Shown here in pieces: positions 40,428 to 48,155 of a stretch of DNA of 54,449 bases (position 1 is the first letter of the stretch; each line of letters begins with the position of its first letter). A program made the translations under genes and the position numbers. Origin of the DNA: Clostridium sp. MCC353 (lineage in GTDB: Bacteria > Bacillota > Clostridia > Lachnospirales > Lachnospiraceae). The notes beneath the pieces are model-generated. The model made no database searches. It had not been told where the DNA came from and was given only the letters and a program-made list of their open reading frames with translations. The stretch is from the NCBI RefSeq assembly GCF_018785315.1, contig NZ_WQPN01000128.1:1-54449 (forward strand). Reading direction: 5' to 3'.

Positions 40428-40634
40428 CTACCTCCTGTTTTTACATAAATTTCCAGAATCAACACCATCTGCACGCTCCGCCGTTCTACAGCGGCATACC
40501 AAATCCGCCATGCAGCAACAGTTCAGACAGGTCTGAATTGTTACGCCATACACACCACCGCAGATCATGCTTAAAATCCGGCCATTGACAGAATAAAAAG
40601 GCAAAAATGCACACAGGTTCCCGCCAGTCAGCAT
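40428..40634 (-). CDS. Possible 68-aa Cys-rich leader peptide upstream of oppA
   Basis: Small frame starting ATG at 40634 with GAGG 5 nt upstream and ending TAG five bases before the oppA ATG; the oppA Shine-Dalgarno AGGAGG encodes its last two Arg codons. It is rich in Cys (CLNCCCMADLVCRCR) with no known family. The geometry is consistent with translational coupling to oppA, but codon-level evidence is weak and it may be noncoding leader RNA. Confidence 0.3.
   Translation of the reverse strand: MLTGGNLCAFLPFYSVNGRILSMICGGVYGVTIQTCLNCCCMADLVCRCRTAERADGVDSGNLCKNRR
40517..40542. repeat. 12-bp inverted repeat in the oppA leader
   Basis: AACAGTTCAGAC (40517-40528) and GTCTGAATTGTT (40531-40542) are reverse complements with one mismatch around a 2-nt centre. 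It lies about 100 nt upstream of oppA, within its presumed 5' leader. It could be an operator or an RNA hairpin. Confidence 0.55.
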
Positions 40635-40673
40635 CTTTGCCTCTTTATACTTTATTAAATTTAGTGTTTTTGG

Positions 40674-40703
40674 ATTATCACTTTAAAAAATAAAGTGATT
40701 CAA
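40674..40703 (-). promoter_or_regulatory. Candidate oppA promoter with embedded palindrome
   Basis: On the minus strand TTGAAT (40703-40698), an 18-bp spacer and GATAAT (40679-40674). The spacer is occupied by the perfect 9-bp inverted repeat ATCACTTTA (40677-40685) / TAAAGTGAT (40691-40699) with a 5-nt centre, well placed for operator control. The resulting leader before oppA would be about 240 nt. Confidence 0.5.
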
Positions 40704-40759
40704 GATAAAAACTAAATTTTGGTAACTACATAAATAGACTACCAAAATTTGTTTTTTTT
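40704..40759. terminator. Bidirectional terminator-like hairpin
   Basis: Perfect 11-bp stem AAATTTTGGTA (40714-40724) / TACCAAAATTT (40740-40750). On the plus strand it is followed by eight T (40752-40759) and on the minus strand by AGTTTTTATC. For the leftward Lrp gene this would be the terminator before the opp promoter. Confidence 0.65.
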
Positions 40760-40769
40760 GTCAAGACTA

Positions 40770-40845
40770 TTCTGGTTTAAAGTAAGGGGTGTTCTGGTTT
40801 AAAGTAAGGGGTGTCAGAAGTAAAGGGTGTCAAAAGTAAAGGGTG
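40770..40845. repeat. Tandem direct repeats, 22 bp x2 plus 16 bp x2
   Basis: The 22-bp unit beginning TTCTGGTTTAAAGTAAGG occurs twice exactly (40770-40791, 40792-40813). It is followed by two 16-bp variants sharing AAGTAAAGGGTG (40814-40829, 40830-40845), with one base difference between them. A further degenerate TTTAAAGTAAAAGGTG occurs at 40872-40888. The array is in the 525-bp gap between lrp and oppA. Confidence 0.9.
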
Positions 40846-40914
40846 AAGCCATTTTCGAAAATGCCTTCACGTTTTAAAGTAAAAGGTGAGGTCATTTTCG
40901 AAAATGCCTTCACC
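40845..40914. repeat. Two copies of the GAAGGCATTTT palindrome
   Basis: Imperfect palindromes at 40845-40868 and 40885-40914, both centred on ATTTTCGAAAAT with a GCCTTCAC right arm. The same core occurs as a perfect palindrome at 13608-13657. Here each copy has one or two mismatches in the left arm (AAGCC, AGGTC). Confidence 0.85.
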
Positions 40915-40947
40915 CTTCATGTACGAAAAAAACATGCCACAAAATCT

Positions 40948-41382
40948 TTATTTCGGCACCACATTCTGCTTCTCAACCAGAGTAGAATACACAATCTGGG
41001 TACTTGTTTTCCCGAATCTCTGCATCTCCCCAATAAAAGTATCCAATTCCATGGTCCCTTTAAAAACAGCCTTCATCAGCATCCCGTACTGTCCCGTCAG
41101 ATTATAGCACTCCAGGATAAATTCCGACTCCATCACCTTTTTTTGAAATTCTTCCTCAAAACCTGGCGTCAGTTCCAGGCTGACGAAGGCCATCACAACA
41201 TATCCCATCACTTTTCTGCTGATCTGCGCGTGATATCCTGTTAAAATACCTGCCTGTTCCAATCTGAAAATCCTGGTGGAAACCGCCGGTGAGGTCAGGC
41301 CCACTTCTTCCGCAATCTTTTTTAACGGCATTCTGGCGTTCTTTTCAAGAAGCATCACTATCTTTTTATCTATCTGGTCCAC
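40948..41382 (-). CDS. Lrp/AsnC family transcriptional regulator
   Basis: A 144-aa regulator. The N-terminal winged helix DQIDKKIVMLLEKNARMPLKKIAEEVGLTSPAVSTRIFRLEQAGIL is followed by an AsnC/RAM effector domain (~65-140, VMAFVSLELTPGFEEEFQKKVMES, GQYGMLMKAVF). It responds to an amino acid and is likely to control the neighbouring opp peptide-uptake operon, with the palindromes in the gap as possible sites; that link is inference. It shares the orientation of opp but is separated by a terminator-like hairpin. Confidence 0.92.
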   Translation of the reverse strand: MDQIDKKIVMLLEKNARMPLKKIAEEVGLTSPAVSTRIFRLEQAGILTGYHAQISRKVMGYVVMAFVSLELTPGFEEEFQKKVMESEFILECYNLTGQYGMLMKAVFKGTMELDTFIGEMQRFGKTSTQIVYSTLVEKQNVVPK

Positions 41383-41465
41383 TGTTCAGCCTCCTAGCAA
41401 TCAATTACCATTTCATTATATCGGTAAACAGATTTTAAAACAACAAAAGAATGTCCCATGTCAAT

Positions 41466-41517
41466 AAAAAAATGAAAAGACGGGAAATCCGGCCCCTAAA
41501 GCCAATATTCCCCGTCT
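41466..41517 (-). terminator. Rho-independent terminator of the cell-wall-binding protein gene
   Basis: On the minus strand AGACGGG (41517-41511) through an interrupted stem pairs with CCCGTCT (41484-41478), followed by TTTTCATTTTTTT. It lies 43 bp beyond the stop of the 41560 gene. Confidence 0.75.
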
Positions 41518-41559
41518 CATAATCATAATTTAAACATGTCCTGCTGCTTGTCTGAAAAA

Positions 41560-42249
41560 TTACTGCATCAGCGCTCCGTCCCCCGCAAAGTTATGGGCAA
41601 CGCCTTCCACCGTATAGGTCCCGGTCACCATAGCTCCGCTGGCATCGCAGTAGTACTGTTTGTTCTTCCAATTGATCCATCCGGTCTTCATATAACCGTC
41701 TTCACCAAAGAAATACCACACGCCATTCACCTGCGCCCATGTGCTGGCTGGGTATGTGCCGTCAGCGTTCTTATACCACCAGCCGTTCTGATCCTGTACC
41801 CACTCACCGGCAGTTTCCGTTTCTCCCGGTCCCTTAGCGCCTTTTCCTACGGAAGCCGCTTTATTCCTCTCCCGCTCTTCTTCCAGATTATTGATATAGG
41901 TCTGGCTGATATCGATCTCTTCAGAATAAGAAGACCATGGGCCGTCTGAAAATTCTCCCTTTCCTAACGGACGGACTTTAAAACGGTAGGAATCGGCCTT
42001 TGTAAAGGCATTCTCAAAATTATATTTTGTGTTTTTCGTCTCTATGGTCTTAACTTTGGAGCTGTTGCGGTACAATGTAACCTCATACTTATATGCATCG
42101 TCCACTTCTTCCCAATGGGCAACTTCATCTTCCCACCATAAATCCGAAACTTCCGGCAGCCTTTCTTTCGTCGCTCCGTGAACCGTGATAAGGCTTCCTG
42201 CCGCCAGCGCAAAGGATAAAAGCAGTACTGCAAACTTTTTAATTTTCAT
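41560..42249 (-). CDS. Secreted protein with cell-wall-binding repeats
   Basis: A 229-aa exported protein. The signal peptide KIKKFAVLLLSFALAAGSLITVHGA is cleaved near residue 26. A fibronectin-III-like beta domain (~30-115) contains WEEVDDAYKYEVTLYRNSSKV and YRFKVRPLGKGEFSDGPWS. A charged linker leads to three to four choline-binding-type repeats (GWWYKNADGTYPASTW, VWYFFGEDGYMKTGWI, YYCDASGAMVTGTYTV). It attaches non-covalently to the envelope; no catalytic domain is present. The ATG at 42249 starts the signal; another lies three codons earlier. Confidence 0.88.
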   Translation of the reverse strand: MKIKKFAVLLLSFALAAGSLITVHGATKERLPEVSDLWWEDEVAHWEEVDDAYKYEVTLYRNSSKVKTIETKNTKYNFENAFTKADSYRFKVRPLGKGEFSDGPWSSYSEEIDISQTYINNLEEERERNKAASVGKGAKGPGETETAGEWVQDQNGWWYKNADGTYPASTWAQVNGVWYFFGEDGYMKTGWINWKNKQYYCDASGAMVTGTYTVEGVAHNFAGDGALMQ

Positions 42250-42425
42250 AACAACCATCTCCTCTTTCCAGAATTATTCTCTTCTTCCATTCTACTCCAA
42301 GGAGCCGGAAGGTTCAAGGATCAAATTATTACGAATTCCTTTCTTTAAGCCGGTTTTGGCTGTAAGCAGCAACCCGGTTATGGCGTCTAAAGCCGGCTGC
42401 CGGCATTTTGCTTCTTCCATTTTTA

Positions 42426-43736
42426 TCACACATACCCCAACAGCCCCGGCAGCCACATGGAGATGACAGGAACATAGGTGACCAGAAGAAGTACCACAAA
42501 AATTGCCGCAAAATAATATAAAAGAGGCCGGATCACATTTTCAATTCTGCTCTTTCCAACCTTCACACCCACAAACAGGGTGGTCCCCACCGGCGGCGTG
42601 ATCGTACCGATACAGAGGTTAAATATCATCATAATTCCAAAATGCACCGAATTCATTCCCAGCTTCTGGCAGATCGGAAGGAAAATAGGCGTAAAGATCA
42701 GGCAGGCAGGCGTCATATCCATAAAAGTCCCCACAACCAGCAGCAAAATATTGATAATGATCAAAATCACATACCGATTATCACTGAGCCCCAGCATGGC
42801 TTCTGAAATCGCCCCCGGTATCCCCGTAAATGCCATAACCCATGACATAATGCTGGAAACGCCGATCAGGAAAATGATGATGCCCGTCATTTCCGCGCTC
42901 CCCAGAAAGATATCCTTTAAATCCTTCCAGGTTATGGATTTATAAAAGAACAGCGACAGAATCAGGCTGTACACCACCGCCACCACAGAACCTTCCGTAG
43001 CGGTAAATATGCCGCTGATGATTCCCCCTATCACGATCACGATCATCAGCAGACAGGGTATGGCCTGAAGGGCCACTTTCACCGCTTCTTTTCCCGTATG
43101 GGTATCGGAACTCTGATATCCCCGGCTTTTAGCCATAAAATAGATCACCGTCATGCAGGCAAGCCCCCACAGAATGCCCGGAATATATCCTGCCATAAAA
43201 AGGGCGGCCACAGAAGTCCCTCCGCTGACTAAGGAGTAGGTGATCATAACATTGCTGGGCGGGATCAAAAGCCCGGTAGGGGCCGTGGCAATATTGGCCG
43301 CCGCCGAGAAATCAGGGTCATAGCCCTCTTCCCGTTCAATGGGCCCGATGATGGAACCCATGGCCGAAGCCGCCGCCGTGCCCGAACCGGAAATGGCTCC
43401 AAACAGCATATTTGCCACCGCATTGGTATGAGCCAGCGCCCCCGGTATCCGTCCCGTAAAGAGTTTTGCGAAATAAATCAGCCGTATGGCGATTCCGCCT
43501 TTATTCATAATATTGCCCGCCAAAACAAAGAACGGAATGGCTAACAAACTGAATATGGAGATTCCTGAGAAAATCCTCTGGGCCCCCGTCAGCACCGCAG
43601 GGCCGAATTCCAGTACCGGCAGAATGGCGCAGATTGAAGATACGGCCAGCGCAACCGCAATCGGTATTCCAAGAAGCAGCATTATCACCAGAAGAATCAG
43701 GATAATCCCGCCGGACAACCACGCAATTTCCATCAC
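42426..43736 (-). CDS. dctM: TRAP transporter large permease (DctM)
   Basis: A 436-aa DctM-type subunit with about 12 helices. Family motifs: LLGIPIAVALAVSSI, FVLAGNIMNKGGIAIRLIYFA, the conserved GAISGSGTAAASAMGSIIGPIEREEGYD, PPSNVMITYSLVSGGTSVAALFMAGYIPG, and FMDMTPACLIFTPIFLPI near the end. It imports an organic acid with Na+ symport. Its start overlaps the dctQ stop by 4 nt. Confidence 0.95.
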   Translation of the reverse strand: MMEIAWLSGGIILILLVIMLLLGIPIAVALAVSSICAILPVLEFGPAVLTGAQRIFSGISIFSLLAIPFFVLAGNIMNKGGIAIRLIYFAKLFTGRIPGALAHTNAVANMLFGAISGSGTAAASAMGSIIGPIEREEGYDPDFSAAANIATAPTGLLIPPSNVMITYSLVSGGTSVAALFMAGYIPGILWGLACMTVIYFMAKSRGYQSSDTHTGKEAVKVALQAIPCLLMIVIVIGGIISGIFTATEGSVVAVVYSLILSLFFYKSITWKDLKDIFLGSAEMTGIIIFLIGVSSIMSWVMAFTGIPGAISEAMLGLSDNRYVILIIINILLLVVGTFMDMTPACLIFTPIFLPICQKLGMNSVHFGIMMIFNLCIGTITPPVGTTLFVGVKVGKSRIENVIRPLLYYFAAIFVVLLLVTYVPVISMWLPGLLGYV

Positions 43737-44218
43737 TCTACCTCCTTTTTCCCTATCATTTCCGCAATATTCATGGCATTATAAATCATAATCAGCCCCC
43801 CGGACAGCGGGATTACCAGATAAACATAGCCCATGGGGATCTGAAGTGAGGCTGTAATCTGGGACATGGTAAGCCTGGTAATCTGGATTCCGCCATACAG
43901 CATCACCACGCCCGCAAACAAAAAGATCAGGATTTCAATTCCAATCTCCAGCCAGAGCCGCTTCTTCCCGGTTATTTTATCCGCCAGAAATGCCATCCTC
44001 ATGTGGTCCCGTTTCCCAAACACATATGCCGCAGCCAATAAAGACATCCAGGTAAAGGAATAGGTCAGCAGTTCTTCCGATACCGTACTCGGCCGGTTAA
44101 AAAAATACCGGGTCATAATCTGATAAGTACCCACGACCGTCATCAGCGCGAATAAACATACGGTGACAGTTCCCAGTATGCGGTCTAAAAAATCCCGGAT
44201 TTTTTGTATTCCTTCCAT
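43733..44218 (-). CDS. dctQ: TRAP transporter small permease (DctQ)
   Basis: A 161-aa DctQ subunit with four helices at about residues 10-32, 44-62, 84-104 and 124-145. It has the family region YFFNRPSTVSEELLTYSFTWMSLLAAAYVF and DHMRMAFL. The ATG at 44218 is preferred because GGAGG lies 9 nt upstream; it is separated from dctP by 4 bp. Confidence 0.92.
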   Translation of the reverse strand: MEGIQKIRDFLDRILGTVTVCLFALMTVVGTYQIMTRYFFNRPSTVSEELLTYSFTWMSLLAAAYVFGKRDHMRMAFLADKITGKKRLWLEIGIEILIFLFAGVVMLYGGIQITRLTMSQITASLQIPMGYVYLVIPLSGGLIMIYNAMNIAEMIGKKEVE

Positions 44219-44222
44219 TGCG

Positions 44223-45251
44223 TTATCCCTCCTTCCTCTGTTCATTTATTTTCTGGATATGCTCATAAACATCCCGGATCGCCGGATTTTCCTTCAGCAT
44301 TTTCTCATGGAGGGGCAGGACCTTCTGCTTGAATAAATCCACATCCACATCGATGAATTCCACGCCCATTTTTTCTGCGGCCAGCTCTTTTGCCTGTTCC
44401 ACCTGTTCGTCCCAGGCTTCCAGTTCCACCTGAGTTGAGAGTCGGGCGGCATCCAGAAATATCTTCAGTTCCTCCTCAGAAAGGCTGTTTAAGAAACGCA
44501 GGTTCCCGATCAGCATATCCGGCACCATTTGGTGCTTATTATAGGAATAGTATTTTGCCACCTCGCCGTGTTTGTTGTTGGTTAAGGCCAGTTCGTTGTT
44601 CTCCGCCCCGTCGATCACGCCCTGCTGAATGGCCGTATAAACTTCGCCGAAACTCATAGGAGCCGCCGCCGCGCCGAATTCCTTCATCATCTGGACGCTG
44701 GCCGGGCTCTGCTGAACCCGGATCTTCATGCCCCGCAGATCATCGGGGGTATAGATCGGCTTCTTGGCGTAAAAATTGCGGACGCCCGCATTATACCAGG
44801 TGATCACTTCAAATCCCGCTTCCTCTGTGGAACGGTAAATCTGACGCATATAGTCTTCATCCCCCATCACCGCCCGGTAGGTCTCCTCCGAATCGAACAG
44901 ATAAGGCATGCTGAACACCTCATAAATGCGCGCAAATGTCTCCAGATTGGCGGTTCCGGCCACAACAAAATCAATGGCCCCCGTCTGAACCAGTTCAATT
45001 GCCTTCTGGGCAGACCCCAGCAGTTCGTTGGGGAAAATCTGGACTTCATATTTATCGCCTAAATGTTCCTCCACGTATTCTTTAAACGCCAAAAGTCCGA
45101 TATGTTCCGGATGGGTTTCCGACTGGCCATGGGAAATGCGGATGATCCGTTTTCCTGAACCAAATCTCTGACACCCGCCAAGGCATAAGGTCAAACCTAA
45201 AATTACTGCCAGCAGTCCGGCTGCAGCCGGTTTTACTTTCATGCACTTCAT
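44223..45251 (-). CDS. dctP: TRAP transporter substrate-binding lipoprotein (DctP)
   Basis: DctP-family receptor, ~342 aa, with lipobox LCLGGC. Diagnostic segments are RISHGQSETHPEHIGLLAFKEYVEEH, VQIFPNELLGSAQKAIELVQTGAIDF, and the ligand-carboxylate Arg region MKIRVQQSPASVQMMKEFGAAAAPMSFGEVYTAIQQGVIDGAEN. Two ATGs (45251, 45242) have usable Shine-Dalgarno sequences; the longer is listed. It is first in the dctPQM operon. The substrate is unknown; no catabolic genes are attached. Confidence 0.94.
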   Translation of the reverse strand: MKCMKVKPAAAGLLAVILGLTLCLGGCQRFGSGKRIIRISHGQSETHPEHIGLLAFKEYVEEHLGDKYEVQIFPNELLGSAQKAIELVQTGAIDFVVAGTANLETFARIYEVFSMPYLFDSEETYRAVMGDEDYMRQIYRSTEEAGFEVITWYNAGVRNFYAKKPIYTPDDLRGMKIRVQQSPASVQMMKEFGAAAAPMSFGEVYTAIQQGVIDGAENNELALTNNKHGEVAKYYSYNKHQMVPDMLIGNLRFLNSLSEEELKIFLDAARLSTQVELEAWDEQVEQAKELAAEKMGVEFIDVDVDLFKQKVLPLHEKMLKENPAIRDVYEHIQKINEQRKEG

Positions 45252-45312
45252 CCTTCTTTCCTTTCCAAAAGCTGTCATTCATTTTACCGGCATATTGTGC
45301 CCATTTTCAGGC

Positions 45313-45347
45313 AAAAAAATTCAGGAAAGCATAAGCCTTCCTGAATT
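45313..45347 (-). terminator. Rho-independent terminator of the YitT gene
   Basis: Perfect 10-bp stem AATTCAGGAA (45318-45327) / TTCCTGAATT (45338-45347). On the minus strand it is followed by seven T. It lies 9 bp after the YitT stop and just upstream of dctP, so the two units are transcriptionally separate. Confidence 0.9.
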
Positions 45348-45355
45348 GGACTTTT

Positions 45356-46195
45356 TTATTTATATTTTTTCTGCAGGGTAAACCCTCTTCCTCTCACTTC
45401 GCTGACCTGATTGATGATCATAAATGCCTGATCGTCGATTTCCATCACCATTTCGCTCAGTTTTGACAGCTCGCGGCCGGAAACCACCGCCAGAACCGCG
45501 TAAGATTCCTTTCTGGAATAGCCTCCTTCGATCTCAAACAGAGTGGTTCCCCGGTCCATTTTCTGCTGGATCTGCCTGCTGATCTCTTCGAATTTTCTGC
45601 TGATAATCTTCACCTGCATCTGGTTTCCTCCGATCAGAAGCACCTTATCCAGCACAATCGTATAGATCAGGACCAAAAGCAGCCCATAAAGGATCTGTTC
45701 CTTATCCGCAAACAGCATTTGCAGCAATAAAATGAGGCAGTCAAAGGCGTACATGGTGACGGAAACCGGTAAGCGGAGCTTTTTGTTGAGAACCAGCGGC
45801 GGAATATCCATTCCTCCGGTAGACGCCCCGGCCCGGATCACCATGCCGATGGCCCCGCCGATCAAAAGTCCTGCAAATATGGTGGCCAGCATCTTATCTT
45901 CCGTTATCACAAAATCCCCGATCAACCTTTGAAGCTGACCCAATATAAACGGATAGTAAAAACTGCTGATCAAAGTGGTCACCGCAAACGCTTTCCCCAG
46001 CACGAATAACCCCAGAAAAAACATCAAAAGGTTAAATACCCCCACAACCCCCGCAATGGGGATTCCCATATGGTAATTGGCCACTAAAGCTAATCCGGTA
46101 GTTCCTCCGGTAATTAAATGACAGGGCAGTACAAACAGCGCCACCGCCAGGGCATACAGGGTATTTCCGGTTATAATAAGCGCGATTTTCTTCAT
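45356..46195 (-). CDS. YitT family membrane protein (DUF161/DUF2179)
   Basis: A 279-aa protein with five N-terminal helices (~5-175). The duplicated YitT motifs include HLITGGTTGLALVANYHMGIPIAGVVGVFNLLMF and IRAGASTGGMDIPPLVLNK. A C-terminal cytoplasmic DUF2179 domain (~200-275) has KKMDRGTTLFEIEGGYS-like sequence and VRGRGFTLQKKY. The family is widespread in Firmicutes; no transport substrate is established. It is monocistronic, with its own terminator. Confidence 0.92.
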   Translation of the reverse strand: MKKIALIITGNTLYALAVALFVLPCHLITGGTTGLALVANYHMGIPIAGVVGVFNLLMFFLGLFVLGKAFAVTTLISSFYYPFILGQLQRLIGDFVITEDKMLATIFAGLLIGGAIGMVIRAGASTGGMDIPPLVLNKKLRLPVSVTMYAFDCLILLLQMLFADKEQILYGLLLVLIYTIVLDKVLLIGGNQMQVKIISRKFEEISRQIQQKMDRGTTLFEIEGGYSRKESYAVLAVVSGRELSKLSEMVMEIDDQAFMIINQVSEVRGRGFTLQKKYK

Positions 46196-46354
46196 GTGTT
46201 AATCCTCTTTATCATGTTCTTCTTCCGCCCCATAGCCTTGACCCAAAATTCACCACAGATTTCTGTGCGGATTCGTCGCAGCGGCACGGTTTAACGCATT
46301 TGATTATCCCACATTTGCTTCATTCCTGCAACCCCTGAATACCGTTCCAATCTG

Positions 46355-47284
46355 TTAACCCCAAAGCATTTTCTTTCCATTTTCAAAGAAGATCATCTCT
46401 TTTTGTCCTTTTGAAAGTTTCTTCGTATCTTCCAACGCCTTTGCATTCTTTGCCACCGTCATCGTGCCCGTATGGGGAAAATCACTTCCATACAACAAAT
46501 GATCTGCCGAAGCCACTTCCAATACAAGTTCCAGCTGCCTCGGCTCCACATATCCGGCCAGGTCAAAATATGCCTGTTTTAATGCAAAATCCAAATCCGG
46601 CCGGTCGTCCGCATACCGCTTAAAAAATACATCCAGCCGGTCCGACAGGATTGGCGCCAATGCCCCTGCGTGAGAAAAGATAAACCGGATATCAGGATAG
46701 CGTTCAAATATATGATTCAGACACATATTGACAAAGGTCCTCGTCGTATCAAAGAAAAACTCCATCGCCGGTATGGGAAAGCCGTCGCAGACGCCTTCCG
46801 GTATGCGGGCCGGCTGGGTTGGATGAATGTGTACAATGCTTTTTTGACGGTTCATCTCTTCCATAACCGGATCCAATGCCGGATTACCCAGGTAAATGCC
46901 ATCTGAGTGGGTATTTACCGAGAACCCTTTTGCTCCTTTCAAAAGCGCCCGCTCTGTCTCTTTTAAGGAATGATCCCCATCCGGCAGCGGCAGTGCTGCC
47001 AGAAAACCCAATTTTTCTTCATGCCCGGAAAGCATTTCAGCGATTTCATCATTATTTTTTCTCACCGCCTCTATGGTCTTCGCTGTATCCATACAGCAAA
47101 AATAAGGAGATGAAATTCCCAATAGGGCGTACTCAATCCCATTTTCCTCCATCACCTTCAACTGTTTCTCCACATCCCATTCCGGCGTTTTAAAATGCTC
47201 AGGCTCAGGTCCATAATGTTCCATCAGAAAATCCCTGTAACTCTTTGTAAGATAGTGAACATGAAAATCCATTTTTTTATACAT
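46355..47284 (-). CDS. Amidohydrolase family protein (COG2159 type)
   Basis: A 309-aa TIM-barrel metal-dependent hydrolase (PF04909). Metal ligands are in MDFHVHYLTKS (H-x-H), IVHIHPTQPARIP, FIFSHAGALAPIL and LLYGSDFPHTG. Relatives are decarboxylases or hydrolases of the ACMSD/LigW/2-pyrone-4,6-dicarboxylate lactonase group. It is the last gene of the GPH-nagA operon and overlaps the preceding amidohydrolase by 8 nt. The substrate is not predictable. Confidence 0.88.
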   Translation of the reverse strand: MYKKMDFHVHYLTKSYRDFLMEHYGPEPEHFKTPEWDVEKQLKVMEENGIEYALLGISSPYFCCMDTAKTIEAVRKNNDEIAEMLSGHEEKLGFLAALPLPDGDHSLKETERALLKGAKGFSVNTHSDGIYLGNPALDPVMEEMNRQKSIVHIHPTQPARIPEGVCDGFPIPAMEFFFDTTRTFVNMCLNHIFERYPDIRFIFSHAGALAPILSDRLDVFFKRYADDRPDLDFALKQAYFDLAGYVEPRQLELVLEVASADHLLYGSDFPHTGTMTVAKNAKALEDTKKLSKGQKEMIFFENGKKMLWG

Positions 47285-48155
47285 CCGCTTTCACCTCCTT
47301 GATTATTTTCTCATACGCGTTGCGGCTGCATATCTTTTCATATGCCATTTGTGAAATCCTTCCCTTCTGCACCTGTTCGTCCAGCCAGCCTCCAAACGGG
47401 AAATTCATAGCCACATTGGCCATGTCCGTTCCGAAAAACAGACGGTCCTGATATTTTTCCAGAAACTTTATTCCAAAATCAGGATCCCGCATCATCGCGT
47501 TTCCTCCACTGTTGGCGGAAAGATCACAATATAAATTCTTGTAGTTTTCCATCAGATATGGCAGTCTCCCTCCAGGCTCTACCAGACCGGACGGATAACC
47601 GCCGCGCCCTTTTTCCGCGCAGGGATCATTATTACTGATCTCATACCAAAAGGCCTGAGAATGGCCGATCAGCATTAGTTTGGGAAATTTCTTCAGAGCC
47701 TCTTCTAAAAGATAAAGTCCCGGTTCATCGATTATTCCATACTGATTGTCAGGATCAGGGCTCAGATGAAAGAGAATTGGCAGTTCCAGTTCTTCGCTCG
47801 CTCCCATAATTTCTTCCATATAAGGGTGGTCAAGAGGCAGATGTGTCACCCACTCTCCCAGCCCCAGAGCCCCCTGTCTCTTCATTTTCTTTAACAGGTT
47901 ATATGGATCTTTCTCTCCCTGCGGTATATTGCAGAACCAACAGTAAAATTCCGGGTATCGCTTTACAATCTCGGCGGCGGCATGATTAGACGTAAACATA
48001 TCGTTCTGATCCTCCAACGACATGATAACCGCCCGTTCAATCCCCAGTTTCTCCATATGATTCTTCATTGCCGAACAACCGCTGAATTTTACATGATTAA
48101 ATTCTATATCAGAATCATTTAAGGCAACATGCGCATGAATGTCTACTTTCTTCAA
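47277..48155 (-). CDS. Amidohydrolase family protein (COG2159 type)
   Basis: A 292-aa PF04909 protein, a diverged companion of the next gene. Metal residues: KKVDIHAHVALND (H-x-H), PILFHLSPDPDNQ, LMLIGHSQAFWYE and RLFFGTDMANVAMN. It overlaps nagA by 4 nt and the downstream amidohydrolase by 8 nt, so all three are translationally coupled. Two tandem members of this family in one operon suggest successive or heteromeric hydrolytic steps. Confidence 0.88.
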   Translation of the reverse strand: MKKVDIHAHVALNDSDIEFNHVKFSGCSAMKNHMEKLGIERAVIMSLEDQNDMFTSNHAAAEIVKRYPEFYCWFCNIPQGEKDPYNLLKKMKRQGALGLGEWVTHLPLDHPYMEEIMGASEELELPILFHLSPDPDNQYGIIDEPGLYLLEEALKKFPKLMLIGHSQAFWYEISNNDPCAEKGRGGYPSGLVEPGGRLPYLMENYKNLYCDLSANSGGNAMMRDPDFGIKFLEKYQDRLFFGTDMANVAMNFPFGGWLDEQVQKGRISQMAYEKICSRNAYEKIIKEVKADV

